Positions 1-6,716 of a DNA stretch of 9,329 nt are shown in pieces (position 1 is the stretch's first letter; every line of letters begins with the position of its first letter). Below the pieces are notes generated by a model. It was not told where the DNA came from. It did no database searches and saw only the letters and a list, made by a program, of their open reading frames with translations. The stretch is from Candidatus Njordarchaeota archaeon (lineage in GTDB: Archaea; Asgardarchaeota; Njordarchaeia; Njordarchaeales; JAHKLH01), in contig JAHKLH010000050.1 in NCBI GenBank assembly GCA_029856635.1, positions 1 to 9,329 of the forward strand, given 5' to 3'. Made by a program: the position numbers and the translations under genes.

Positions 1-60
1 AATTGAATTCTAAACTATTAACGTTAAAGCAGCAAGCATTATCTTGTTTTCTTCAGTAAC

Positions 61-67
61 TTATAAA
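61..67 (+). promoter_or_regulatory. Candidate TATA box for aIF2-gamma
   Basis: The heptamer TTATAAA lies 53 bases before the ATG at 120. An archaeal TATA box sits about 25 bases before the transcription start, which would put that start near 88-93 and leave a leader of about 30 bases that includes the Shine-Dalgarno. The placement is reasonable, but in A+T-rich DNA such a match is weak evidence alone. Confidence 0.4.
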
Positions 68-109
68 ATGTATCTGTGGAGAGTAATTTTTAATTTGCGT
101 TTATTTTTT

Positions 110-115
110 GAGGAG
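110..115 (+). promoter_or_regulatory. Shine-Dalgarno of aIF2-gamma, decides the start
   Basis: GAGGAG ends four bases before ATG 120. The same frame is open back to a TTG at 108, but that codon overlaps this motif and has no ribosome binding site of its own, so ATG 120 is preferred. Confidence 0.7.
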
Positions 116-119
116 TAAC

Positions 120-1454
120 ATGAATGGTGAAATACCAGATTTAAAGGATCGTAAGAAACTACTCGAATGGCTCGGACTCACGGAGGAGGATTTAGAAAAG
201 CTTCCAGAAAAACCTAAAGAGCACCGAAGCCTAGGTATTATTGGTACAGCTGGTCACGTAGACCATGGTAAGAGTACATTAACGGAAGCGATTACCGGGA
301 AATTTCCCTCACAACATAGTGAGGAATTAACGCGTGGGATTACAATTAAATTAGGATATGCTCATCTTGATTTGATGATTTGTCCAAAATGTTATGGATT
401 TCGAGCATTAAAATCGAATGCAAATCCGCGTTGTGAGCAGCATCCAGATGTAAAATTGAGATGGCTTAGATGCTATTCTATTTTAGATCATCCTGGACAT
501 GAAATACTTGTTTCTACAATGCTTCAAGGAGCATCAATCATTGACTATGGTTTGGTGGTTATTGCTGCAAATGAACCATGTCCACGTCCTCAAACGCGGG
601 AACATGTCGCTGCATTGGAAGTAATGGGCGTGAAACATGTTATTGTTGCTCAAAATAAAATAGAACTTGTGTCAGAAGAAGAAGCCAGAAAGAATTTTGA
701 GCAAATAGTTAACTTCTTCACTAATGAAACGAATTATGAAATTCCCCCAATAATTCCAGTATCAGCAGCGTTGAGAATAAATACAGATATTCTTCTGGCA
801 GCGATATATAAATATTTTCCTCCAAAGCAGCCAAAGACTTCGGGTGATCCCCTCTTTTATATAGCAAGATCATTTGACGCTAATCGTCCAGGAACTCCAA
901 TTAACAAGCTTATTGGTGGTGCTTTAGGCGGTGCTTTAAAGCAAGGCATTTTAAAAGTCGGTGATGAAATTGAAATACGACCAGGTTATATAACCCCTGA
1001 TGGACGTGCACATCCCCTTTACTCTGAAATCATAAGTATAAGAACCGATGGTGGACATTCGTTGGAATACGCTCAACCAAATGCTTTGATTGGTATTGCT
1101 ACAAACCTAGATCCAGCATTAACTAAAGCCGACGGACTTGCAGGAAATCTTGCAGGAAAACCTGGTCGATTGCCAGATATAGTAAGAAAGATTATTGTGA
1201 AGAAAGTACACTTATTCAAGGAAGTAATAGGTGCACGTGTACGTGTATCGAACAAACCACCAAGACCAAGAGAGAGATTACTTGTTGTGTGCGGAACAAA
1301 CATAAATATGGGCGTTGTTGATAGTTTTCACGATGATGAATTAGAAATTACTTTACTTAGACCCATTTGCATGCCAAAGGGAGAGCGTGTAGCCCTTTTA
1401 AGAATGGTAGAGAGAGAATATAGACTAATTGGATACGGGCTCCTCGACTATTAA
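120..1454 (+). CDS. eif2g: Translation initiation factor aIF2 subunit gamma
   Basis: This is the GTPase subunit of aIF2, which brings initiator Met-tRNA to the small ribosomal subunit. It has 444 residues from ATG 120. The G domain (about 38-215) shows the P-loop GHVDHGKS (45-52), the switch I segment RGIT (72-75), DHPGHE (123-128, DxxG), NKIE (169-172) and SAA (205-207). Domain II begins near 233 with the family-typical RSFDANRPGT, and domain III fills about 350-444, ending in IGYGLLDY. A zinc knuckle is inserted after the switch I region: C88, C91, C105, with H108 where a fourth Cys is usual. About 40 mostly charged residues precede the first strand; many archaeal homologues have only 10-15. 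The glycosyltransferase follows 37 bases downstream on the same strand, so co-transcription is possible, though no functional link is obvious. Family assignment is secure. Confidence 0.97.
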   Translation: MNGEIPDLKDRKKLLEWLGLTEEDLEKLPEKPKEHRSLGIIGTAGHVDHGKSTLTEAITGKFPSQHSEELTRGITIKLGYAHLDLMICPKCYGFRALKSNANPRCEQHPDVKLRWLRCYSILDHPGHEILVSTMLQGASIIDYGLVVIAANEPCPRPQTREHVAALEVMGVKHVIVAQNKIELVSEEEARKNFEQIVNFFTNETNYEIPPIIPVSAALRINTDILLAAIYKYFPPKQPKTSGDPLFYIARSFDANRPGTPINKLIGGALGGALKQGILKVGDEIEIRPGYITPDGRAHPLYSEIISIRTDGGHSLEYAQPNALIGIATNLDPALTKADGLAGNLAGKPGRLPDIVRKIIVKKVHLFKEVIGARVRVSNKPPRPRERLLVVCGTNINMGVVDSFHDDELEITLLRPICMPKGERVALLRMVEREYRLIGYGLLDY

Positions 1455-1482
1455 TTCATGGTTGAACATAAAACATCAAATA

Positions 1483-1486
1483 GTGA
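1483..1486 (+). promoter_or_regulatory. Short Shine-Dalgarno deciding the glycosyltransferase start
   Basis: GTGA ends five bases before ATG 1492, the same register seen for the GGTGAT-like sites of other genes here. It favours ATG 1492 over the upstream in-frame ATG at 1429, which lies inside aIF2-gamma. Confidence 0.5.
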
Positions 1487-1491
1487 CTTTT

Positions 1492-2715
1492 ATGAGTAAA
1501 AAAATACCAAAAATTGTTATAATTGCGCCTCTCTTGCCTCTACGCACGGGCATTGCTGTTTATTCGCATAAACTTTATACGCATCTTCAACAGTTCATTC
1601 CACTTCTAATTCTTGCAAATAAGGGAGCATTGAATTTTTACAAGCATGCTAAAAGAATGAAAATTATTGAATGCTGGAACTTTTCTTCGGCCGTTTCCTT
1701 TTTTTCAATTATTAACGCAATAGCACAAATTAGACCAAATATTATTCATTTGCAACTCGGTTACACTTGGATTAAGAATCCATTAGTAACACAGTGTGGT
1801 AGTCTAGCCTTTCTTTTTGTGCTTAAAAACTTCTTTAAATTACGGATCATTGTCACACTTCATGGTGTTATTACAATTCGCACCTTGAAATGGCTCTCTA
1901 AGAATAATTCCTTTTTACTGAATCTTTTAGCTCCGATTATAGCAGCTGAGTGGGCTCTTTTTTATAAATGTCTTATTCGCCTAGCAGATGTAGTAATCGT
2001 ACATAACATGCTCATAAAAAAAGCGCTCATTAAACTCGTTGGCGAGAAATTCTCAAGAAAAATTAGAATAATCCCACATGGCGTTGATAAGGCTAGAGAT
2101 AAAACTAAAAAATCTTTGTCTTCGGAGAAAAGGAAATCCATTTTAAATCTACTCTTCATTGGTTTTCTCAGAAAAAGCAAAGGAATTTTGAACCTTATTG
2201 ATGCTTTCTCAAGAAGTATAAAAGAAGTACCTAATCTGAGGTTAACAATTGCTGGACCCCTCCATATTGGAGATGATCCCTCTTTTGTTAAAGAAATTTT
2301 ACACACCATTAAACAAGATAAGCTTTCACACGCTGTCGAACTTATTGCTCGATTTCTTTCAGAAGATGAATTAGATGAACTAATAAAGACTGCAGATATC
2401 ATAATATTACCGTATGAGGATTTCTTTTATGAAGCAAGCGGTGTTCTTGCTCGCATTCTCGACTATTCAAAACCACTTATTTGCACTAGAATTCCCAAGT
2501 TTTATGGCGAGCTTGAACCAGAAAAAGATGCAATTTTTATTCAACCTAATAATGCAAATGAATTATACCATGCAATTCTGCTTCTGGCTTTCAATTCTAA
2601 ACTGCGTGATAGCCTAGGCTGTAATCTTAAAAAGAAGGCACAACAGAGATATTGGGACTACGTAGCGAAAATGCACTTGAAACTTTACTTAGATGTACTC
2701 AAACACGAACAATAA
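1492..2715 (+). CDS. GT4-type (GT-B fold) glycosyltransferase
   Basis: This is a 407-residue retaining glycosyltransferase of the GT4 type, probably moving a sugar from a nucleotide donor to a lipid or glycan acceptor at the cytoplasmic face of the membrane. The N-terminal half has the Gly-rich loop LRTGIAVYSHKL (17-28), HLQLG (86-90) and LHGV (123-126). The C-terminal donor half has PHGVD (195-199), FIGFLRKSKGI (222-232, with R227 and K230 in the usual phosphate-binding places) and an EASG motif at 314-317. The second Glu of the EX7E motif is Ile322. Hydrophobic stretches near 104-119 and 141-158 could help membrane association; there is no signal peptide. The frame is open upstream to 1429, but that start would overlap aIF2-gamma, whereas ATG 1492 has GTGA five bases before it. 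Donor and acceptor cannot be told; the epimerases nearby suggest a shared pathway. Confidence 0.88.
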   Translation: MSKKIPKIVIIAPLLPLRTGIAVYSHKLYTHLQQFIPLLILANKGALNFYKHAKRMKIIECWNFSSAVSFFSIINAIAQIRPNIIHLQLGYTWIKNPLVTQCGSLAFLFVLKNFFKLRIIVTLHGVITIRTLKWLSKNNSFLLNLLAPIIAAEWALFYKCLIRLADVVIVHNMLIKKALIKLVGEKFSRKIRIIPHGVDKARDKTKKSLSSEKRKSILNLLFIGFLRKSKGILNLIDAFSRSIKEVPNLRLTIAGPLHIGDDPSFVKEILHTIKQDKLSHAVELIARFLSEDELDELIKTADIIILPYEDFFYEASGVLARILDYSKPLICTRIPKFYGELEPEKDAIFIQPNNANELYHAILLLAFNSKLRDSLGCNLKKKAQQRYWDYVAKMHLKLYLDVLKHEQ

Positions 2716-2719
2716 TTCA

Positions 2720-3748
2720 CTAAATATTTTTTACACATTCTTTTACAAAATTCTTTGCTTCTAATATCAGTTTAGTCTCATATGAATCAACGTGATATTT
2801 GTTTGCGAGTTTCACGCTGAGGAAACCAACAAAAACTGTCGGTAGAAGTAAAGTGATAAATGAAAAGTCATTATAGGGGATCTTAACACTAAATATTTGA
2901 ATATTAAACTTACTTGCAATACGTTTAAATGCTCTTAGATATGCATTGCAAAGATTATCGCCATTATTCCACTCAAGTAATATTGCCACTAATTTACTTG
3001 CATAGTTCTCGAAGATACAAATTGTGTTATGAAGACCTTCTGGGAGAATCATTGTAAGTGCAGGCCGCTTAGTATTTTCATTTAATGTTTTTTCAAAGTA
3101 TGACAAAACAGGATGAAACATGTAGGGTGCAATTAAAATCGGCATCTTATCATCGGATATTTCCTTCGCTATTTCATCTGCTTTTCTCTCCAACTTTGTC
3201 ATGAACTTTTCAATAAAGTCAGCGCATTTTTGTAAGTCTTCATATATTAACCGAGCATTACCTAAGATTTTTCCAATTATTATTGATATAGCAGCAATCC
3301 CCATTGGAATATGAGTACGAGAAACAAATCCCGCTTTGAGTTTTACATGTTTAACTCCTTTCTTTTTTGCTTCCTTTTCAAGAAGCCCTCCTGAACTAAC
3401 AGCTATGATCTTGTCATTAGGCATTTTTGCTGAAACATGATTAAATGCCACAATGGTCTCAGAAGTATTTCCAGAGTAACTGTAAAAGACCCATAAATCA
3501 TCATGTGGGAAAATCGCAACCCTGTGAATACGACTTATTCTAAACTCAATGCCGAATTTTTCTTCAAAATAGGCTTCAACGTATTCGCCTACAATCGCAG
3601 AAGCTCCCATTCCAATCCAATGAATTCTACGTAACTTTGCTGGCTCTGCAAAAAAGGCTTCACCAATTCTTATTCCTTCCTTAACCAATTCTGGAAATGC
3701 ACGAAATTGGCAATACATACGCTGGTTATTTTCGTCAACTTTTTCCAT
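2720..3748 (-). CDS. Bifunctional phosphoglucose/phosphomannose isomerase-like SIS protein
   Basis: This 342-residue protein has two SIS (sugar isomerase) domains and resembles archaeal PGI/PMI enzymes, which interconvert glucose-6-phosphate or mannose-6-phosphate with fructose-6-phosphate in the cytoplasm. Visible landmarks are GMGASAIVG (46-54), the phosphate-binding loop YSYSGNTSET (89-98), SSGG (118-121), NENTKRPA (223-230) and PEGLHN (236-241). E224 and H240 are 16 residues apart, the spacing of the catalytic Glu and His described for the Pyrobaculum enzyme. The start is ATG 3748, preceded by GGTTAT at five bases; the frame also offers a TTG at 3772, which has no such site and would give 350 residues. 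It lies 165 bases downstream of the GalE-like gene, a gap large enough for its own promoter, and converges with the glycosyltransferase. Its product could feed the nucleotide-sugar steps next door. The SIS fold is certain, the dual specificity likely. Confidence 0.85.
   Translation of the reverse strand: MEKVDENNQRMYCQFRAFPELVKEGIRIGEAFFAEPAKLRRIHWIGMGASAIVGEYVEAYFEEKFGIEFRISRIHRVAIFPHDDLWVFYSYSGNTSETIVAFNHVSAKMPNDKIIAVSSGGLLEKEAKKKGVKHVKLKAGFVSRTHIPMGIAAISIIIGKILGNARLIYEDLQKCADFIEKFMTKLERKADEIAKEISDDKMPILIAPYMFHPVLSYFEKTLNENTKRPALTMILPEGLHNTICIFENYASKLVAILLEWNNGDNLCNAYLRAFKRIASKFNIQIFSVKIPYNDFSFITLLLPTVFVGFLSVKLANKYHVDSYETKLILEAKNFVKECVKNI
2727..2732 (+). terminator. Possible T-run terminator after the glycosyltransferase
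   Basis: Six T residues begin 12 bases after the glycosyltransferase stop. Archaeal termination often needs only a short U-run. No hairpin precedes it, and it lies inside the 3' end of the convergent isomerase gene, so the call is tentative. Confidence 0.3.
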
Positions 3749-3776
3749 CAAAGATAACCAATTCTTTTTCAAATAA

Positions 3777-3797
3777 CATATACAAGAATATTTTATT
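3777..3797 (-). promoter_or_regulatory. Candidate promoter of the SIS isomerase gene
   Basis: Two overlapping AT-rich boxes lie here on the minus strand: TAATAAAATATT (3797-3786) and GTATATG (3783-3777). Either would start transcription about 5-20 bases before ATG 3748, too late to include the alternative TTG at 3772. The rest of the 165-base gap shows a T5 run (minus strand, 3909-3905) just past the GalE-like stop and no gene. Confidence 0.35.
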
Positions 3798-3913
3798 AGC
3801 CTTTCGCGTTGAACAGTTCCCTGACAATGAAAATATTCCTCATTTCTCGCAATAAATCATGAAATAAAGTTTGATACTTAGTATACTCCTGAAGTTCTTT
3901 AATTAAAAATCTT

Positions 3914-4879
3914 TTAGAGAAGTTCTCTCACCAATTCTTTTGCTGTTTTTTCTACGGCGTCTTTACTTGAATATTTTGGCTTCCAACCAGTTTTTTCGAG
4001 CTTTCTAATGTCAAGAAGCATGTATTTTACATCACCTGGCCAACCACGGCCTTCCTCAACACCTCCTGTGAAATAAAATCGAGGATTAACTCCCAGGATT
4101 TTACTGACAATTTCTGCAATTTCCTTAACCGTAATCCAATCTTCGCTTCCCACATTAAATACATCATAAATTTCGCTCTTTTCCTTGAAGATGTTATATA
4201 AATGCACTGTCGCATCTATTGCATCTGAAATATAAATGTAGCTCTTGCGTTGTGTTCCATCACCTAAAATTTCTAATTCGTGTGGATTTCTTTTTAGCTT
4301 CATTATGAAGTCATATATTACTCCATGACGAATTCTCGGACCAATAACATTTGCATAACGCAGAATTAAAGCCTTAATCTTAAACGTATGTGCATATCCC
4401 GAAATCAAGGCTTCGCATGCCAATTTTGATGCTCCATAAACGGATATCGGCTTCAAAGGTGAATAATCTTCTGGGGTGGGTAATTTTTTAGCATCACCAT
4501 ATACCGTCGATGATGATGCAAATACTATATACTTTACTTTGTTTTTCCGCATTGCCTCAAGCACATTATATGTTGTAATAACATTATTCTCCCAAATATC
4601 ACTTGGCTTTTGCGCACCAATTCTTACTTCTGGATTCGAAGCAAAGTGAAAAACTACATCAACATCCTTTATCACTTCGATAGTTTCATCATAATTTCGC
4701 AGATCCATCCTATGAAACTCAAAGTTAGGCGTATCTATCCATCGACTTATATATTCTAATTTTCCAGAACTAAGATTATCAAGTACAATAACATGATGGC
4801 CTTTCCCCATAAAATAGTCGGTAAGATGAGATCCAATAAAACCAGCGCCACCAGTAATTAGAATACGCTCTTTTTTCAC
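3914..4879 (-). CDS. galE: NAD-dependent nucleotide-sugar epimerase, UDP-glucose 4-epimerase-like
   Basis: This is a 321-residue extended short-chain dehydrogenase/reductase of the GalE type, expected to invert C4 of a UDP-hexose through a bound NAD in the cytoplasm. It has the Rossmann motif GGAGFIGS (10-17), D34 at the end of the second strand for the adenosine ribose, FHFASNPEVR (77-86), the Ser-rich active-site strand SSSTVYG (122-128), the catalytic pair Y148-x3-K152, and RYANVIGPR (174-182). Its length fits archaeal GalE proteins. The start codon is GTG, with a strong GGTGAT five bases upstream. It follows the second epimerase by 45 bases on the same strand, most simply as one operon. 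All catalytic residues are present, unlike its neighbour. The substrate is not certain: related enzymes act on UDP-glucose, UDP-GlcNAc, UDP-glucuronate or dTDP-sugars. Confidence 0.87.
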   Translation of the reverse strand: MKKERILITGGAGFIGSHLTDYFMGKGHHVIVLDNLSSGKLEYISRWIDTPNFEFHRMDLRNYDETIEVIKDVDVVFHFASNPEVRIGAQKPSDIWENNVITTYNVLEAMRKNKVKYIVFASSSTVYGDAKKLPTPEDYSPLKPISVYGASKLACEALISGYAHTFKIKALILRYANVIGPRIRHGVIYDFIMKLKRNPHELEILGDGTQRKSYIYISDAIDATVHLYNIFKEKSEIYDVFNVGSEDWITVKEIAEIVSKILGVNPRFYFTGGVEEGRGWPGDVKYMLLDIRKLEKTGWKPKYSSKDAVEKTAKELVRELL

Positions 4880-4884
4880 TCAAA

Positions 4885-4890
4885 ATCACC
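4885..4890 (-). promoter_or_regulatory. Strong Shine-Dalgarno before the GTG start of the GalE-like gene
   Basis: GGTGAT on the minus strand ends five bases before GTG 4879. It matches the archaeal 16S 3' tail well and supports the non-ATG start. Confidence 0.75.
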
Positions 4891-4924
4891 AACTGCTCGA
4901 AAATATAAATAATAAATGCTTTTG

Positions 4925-5911
4925 CTAAACTTCGGGAATTTTATTAGGGTCTTTTTCGAATAATTTCCTATAATATTCCATAGTTATTCTAATCCCGGTT
5001 TCCAAATCAGTCTGCGCCCTGAAACCTAAAATTTTTTCTGCTTTTCTTGTATCTGCACACGTGCGATATACGTAATTCTTGATTGGATTTGGTTTATAAA
5101 TAGCTTTAATATTCGCTCCCATAATCTCATTTATAAGCTTCCATAGTGTATTAAAATCTGTTTCCTTACCAGTCCCAACATTAAATACTTCTGCGCCCAA
5201 TCCCTTTTTCTCTAATGCTAAAATACATGCTAATGCTGCATCTTTAACAAATGTAAAGTCTCGAGTTTGTGTTCCATTTCCAAAAATTATTGGAGACTTC
5301 CCGCGAAGAACACACCAAATAAATTGTGACACCATATTTGCGAATTTCCCTTTGTGTTCTTCTCGAGGCCCATAGATGGAGAAAAATCTCATTCCAACGC
5401 ATTCGATTCCATAGTAGTCATAATAGATTCGCGCCAAATTTTCTCTGATAAACATACTATATTCGTAATACGTACGTGGAATTACCGGAAGATCTTCTCG
5501 ATGTGGTGGATAAAAAGCAGAATATAGTGAACTTGTTGATGCATAAACAATCTTCTCAATTTTTCCCATTCTGCCCAACTCTAAGACATTCATAAAACCT
5601 TCTAAATTTACTCTAATCGCTTGTTTAGGCGAAGGGAAAAACATTGGTGATGAACTCTGCGCCGCCATGTGTATGGCTGAGTCAATATCATATTCTTCTA
5701 CAACTTTTAAAAGATGCTCAAAATCAAGGACATCTCCCCTAATGAATACCACTCGATTAGGATATTTGTCAATTATTGGTTTCACATTTTCAGGTTTTCC
5801 AAGAAAACAGTTATCGTATGCAACTACATTATAGCCTTTCTTAGCGAGTTCTTCGACAATATGAGAACCTATGAATCCAGCACCACCTGTAACGAGAACA
5901 TTTTTAGGCAT
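4925..5911 (-). CDS. NAD-dependent epimerase/dehydratase family protein with Met in place of the catalytic Lys
   Basis: This 328-residue extended SDR protein is probably a nucleotide-sugar epimerase or dehydratase. The N-terminal Rossmann half is intact: GGAGFIGS (9-16), D33 for the NAD ribose and HMAAQSSS (81-88). The active-site strand reads STSSLYS (125-131), with Ser where the usual YG glycine stands. The catalytic YxxxK motif reads Y149-E-Y-S-M153, so the Lys is missing; Y148 and Y151 are also close. The C-terminal half is well conserved, with RFFSIYGPR (175-183) and a GNGTQTRDFTFVKD segment that contacts the nucleotide sugar in this family. Nothing suggests a pseudogene. It is the first gene of the minus-strand block, with GTGAT five bases before its ATG. 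Either it uses a different proton relay, as a subfamily may do, or it binds without full catalysis. Superfamily is certain, substrate unknown. Confidence 0.85.
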   Translation of the reverse strand: MPKNVLVTGGAGFIGSHIVEELAKKGYNVVAYDNCFLGKPENVKPIIDKYPNRVVFIRGDVLDFEHLLKVVEEYDIDSAIHMAAQSSSPMFFPSPKQAIRVNLEGFMNVLELGRMGKIEKIVYASTSSLYSAFYPPHREDLPVIPRTYYEYSMFIRENLARIYYDYYGIECVGMRFFSIYGPREEHKGKFANMVSQFIWCVLRGKSPIIFGNGTQTRDFTFVKDAALACILALEKKGLGAEVFNVGTGKETDFNTLWKLINEIMGANIKAIYKPNPIKNYVYRTCADTRKAEKILGFRAQTDLETGIRITMEYYRKLFEKDPNKIPEV

Positions 5912-6043
5912 TTTTAATCACGCAATTTCTAAACTCAAATTTATTTCAAAAACAGAATTATATTCTCAGTCTCCCTCCCGTTGACTATTTATGCAATATA
6001 GTAAGACACATTTATTTGTTAGAAGGAGAAAAAGGCACCAAGA
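5912..6043. promoter_or_regulatory. Divergent intergenic region with promoters for both sides
   Basis: This 132-base spacer separates the minus-strand sugar genes from the plus-strand acetyltransferase. On the minus strand an AATATAATT box at 5964-5956 would start transcription near 5930, just ahead of the epimerase ribosome site. It sits within AGAAT-TAT-ATTCT (5954-5966), a short inverted repeat. On the plus strand the best box is around CTATTTATGCAATATA (5985-6000), which would start near 6015. A purine-rich AGAAGGAGAAAAAGG (6021-6035) precedes ATG 6044, but its GGAG is 16 bases away, farther than usual. Promoter positions are inferred. Confidence 0.4.
5917..5921 (-). promoter_or_regulatory. 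Shine-Dalgarno of the Met-variant epimerase
   Basis: GTGAT on the minus strand ends five bases before ATG 5911, in the same register as the site of the downstream epimerase. Confidence 0.6.
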
Positions 6044-6628
6044 ATGTCAGACATAAAATTCCTTTCTAAACTGAAACTAGATGGAATCAAATTCAGGAGA
6101 TTAACATACTTTGATCTCGCTCGTGTGAAATGGCTTAATGAACTCTGCTTACCTGAGAATTACTCCTGGCGAACATGGCTCGGTCTATATAATCTGTTCA
6201 GTGACATCTCATTTGTCGCAATTGATACGAAAAAAGATCTAGCCTGCGCATATTGTGTAAACAAAATGGATGAGGGCCCTAGTTTTTGGAATAAAAATAA
6301 AATCATCAAAAAAGGTCATGTTTTCTCTGTTGCAACACACCCAGATTATCGAAAAAGAGGATTAGCAACAATCTTACTAGCATTATCCTTTGATGCAATG
6401 TTTAAAAAAGGCGCTGAAGAAATATTTCTTGAGGTAAGAGTTAGCAACACACCTGCAATCACTCTTTACCAGAAACGATTTAAAATGGATATCGTAGGCC
6501 GCGTGGTCGGATATTACCACGATGGTGAAGATTGCTACGTCATGGCAGTGCCTCGGATTCGTGTTGAAAATTTAATAAGGGAAATCGTAAGGTATGTTAA
6601 AGACAAAAATTTGCTTGAGTATGAATAA
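6044..6628 (+). CDS. rimI: GNAT N-terminal protein acetyltransferase (Ard1/RimI type)
   Basis: This 194-residue acetyltransferase resembles archaeal Ard1/RimI enzymes, which acetylate the N-termini of nascent proteins using acetyl-CoA. Seen are the substrate-side LPENY (36-40), the strand and loop GHVFSVATHPDYRKRGLAT (91-109) containing the acetyl-CoA pyrophosphate motif R103-x-x-G106-x-A108, LEVRVSNTPAITLY (119-132), and GYYHDGEDCYVMAVP (146-160), all close to the Sulfolobus Ard1 pattern. Two oddities: the usual LYEKLGF segment reads LYQKRF, one residue shorter, and about 34 residues follow the GNAT fold as a charged, probably helical tail. ATG 6044 is the first possible start, since an in-frame TAG lies at 6020-6022. 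ABCE1 follows 88 bases later on the same strand, so the two may be expressed together with the translation machinery. Confidence 0.87.
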   Translation: MSDIKFLSKLKLDGIKFRRLTYFDLARVKWLNELCLPENYSWRTWLGLYNLFSDISFVAIDTKKDLACAYCVNKMDEGPSFWNKNKIIKKGHVFSVATHPDYRKRGLATILLALSFDAMFKKGAEEIFLEVRVSNTPAITLYQKRFKMDIVGRVVGYYHDGEDCYVMAVPRIRVENLIREIVRYVKDKNLLEYE

Positions 6629-6635
6629 ATCGCTC

Positions 6636-6657
6636 AATTATTAAGTGATTAATAATT
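6636..6657. repeat. Perfect 9-bp inverted repeat between acetyltransferase and abce1
   Basis: AATTATTAA (6636-6644) and its exact reverse complement TTAATAATT (6649-6657) flank GTGA. The repeat begins seven bases after the acetyltransferase stop and lies just upstream of the likely abce1 promoter. Its AT-only arms make a weak RNA hairpin, so a protein-binding operator is at least as likely as a terminator. Confidence 0.5.
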
Positions 6658-6670
6658 ACGAGACCTTTTG

Positions 6671-6680
6671 TTAATTAAAA
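6671..6680 (+). promoter_or_regulatory. Candidate TATA box for abce1
   Basis: TTAATTAAAA lies 36-46 bases before ATG 6717. It would place a transcription start near 6698-6702, just ahead of the AAGGGGA ribosome site. This is an inference from position and composition only. Confidence 0.35.
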
Positions 6681-6704
6681 TGTTCTCTTGTAAATTCGCT
6701 TTGC

Positions 6705-6711
6705 AAGGGGA
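6705..6711 (+). promoter_or_regulatory. Probable ribosome binding site of abce1
   Basis: AAGGGGA ends five bases before ATG 6717. It is an imperfect match to the archaeal Shine-Dalgarno. The start also fits protein length, since human ABCE1 likewise has 15 residues before its first Cys. Confidence 0.45.
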
Positions 6712-6716
6712 ATATA

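Noticed and set aside
18..27. Perfect 10-bp palindrome TTAACGTTAA upstream of aIF2-gamma
   Set aside because: A palindrome of this size is expected about nine times by chance in a window of this length, and nothing else marks it.
181..190. GGAGGAGGAT, a strong Shine-Dalgarno look-alike inside aIF2-gamma
   Set aside because: No start codon follows at a usable distance in any sensible frame, and it encodes acidic residues (Glu-Glu-Asp) of the N-terminal helix.
1073..1303. Open frame of 76 codons on the minus strand
   Set aside because: It is antisense to conserved domains II and III of aIF2-gamma and has no protein-like motif.
1962..2402. Open frame of 146 codons on the minus strand
   Set aside because: It lies wholly inside the glycosyltransferase on the opposite strand, is rich in Ser, Ile and Phe as expected of a complementary frame, and has no recognisable domain.
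3874..3884. Short palindrome ATACTTAGTAT in the gap between the GalE-like and isomerase genes
   Set aside because: Five-base arms in A+T-rich DNA are common, and it is not placed next to a convincing promoter or stop.
5714..5917. Open frame of 67 codons on the plus strand
   Set aside because: It is antisense to the Rossmann region of the epimerase and shows no domain or ribosome site.
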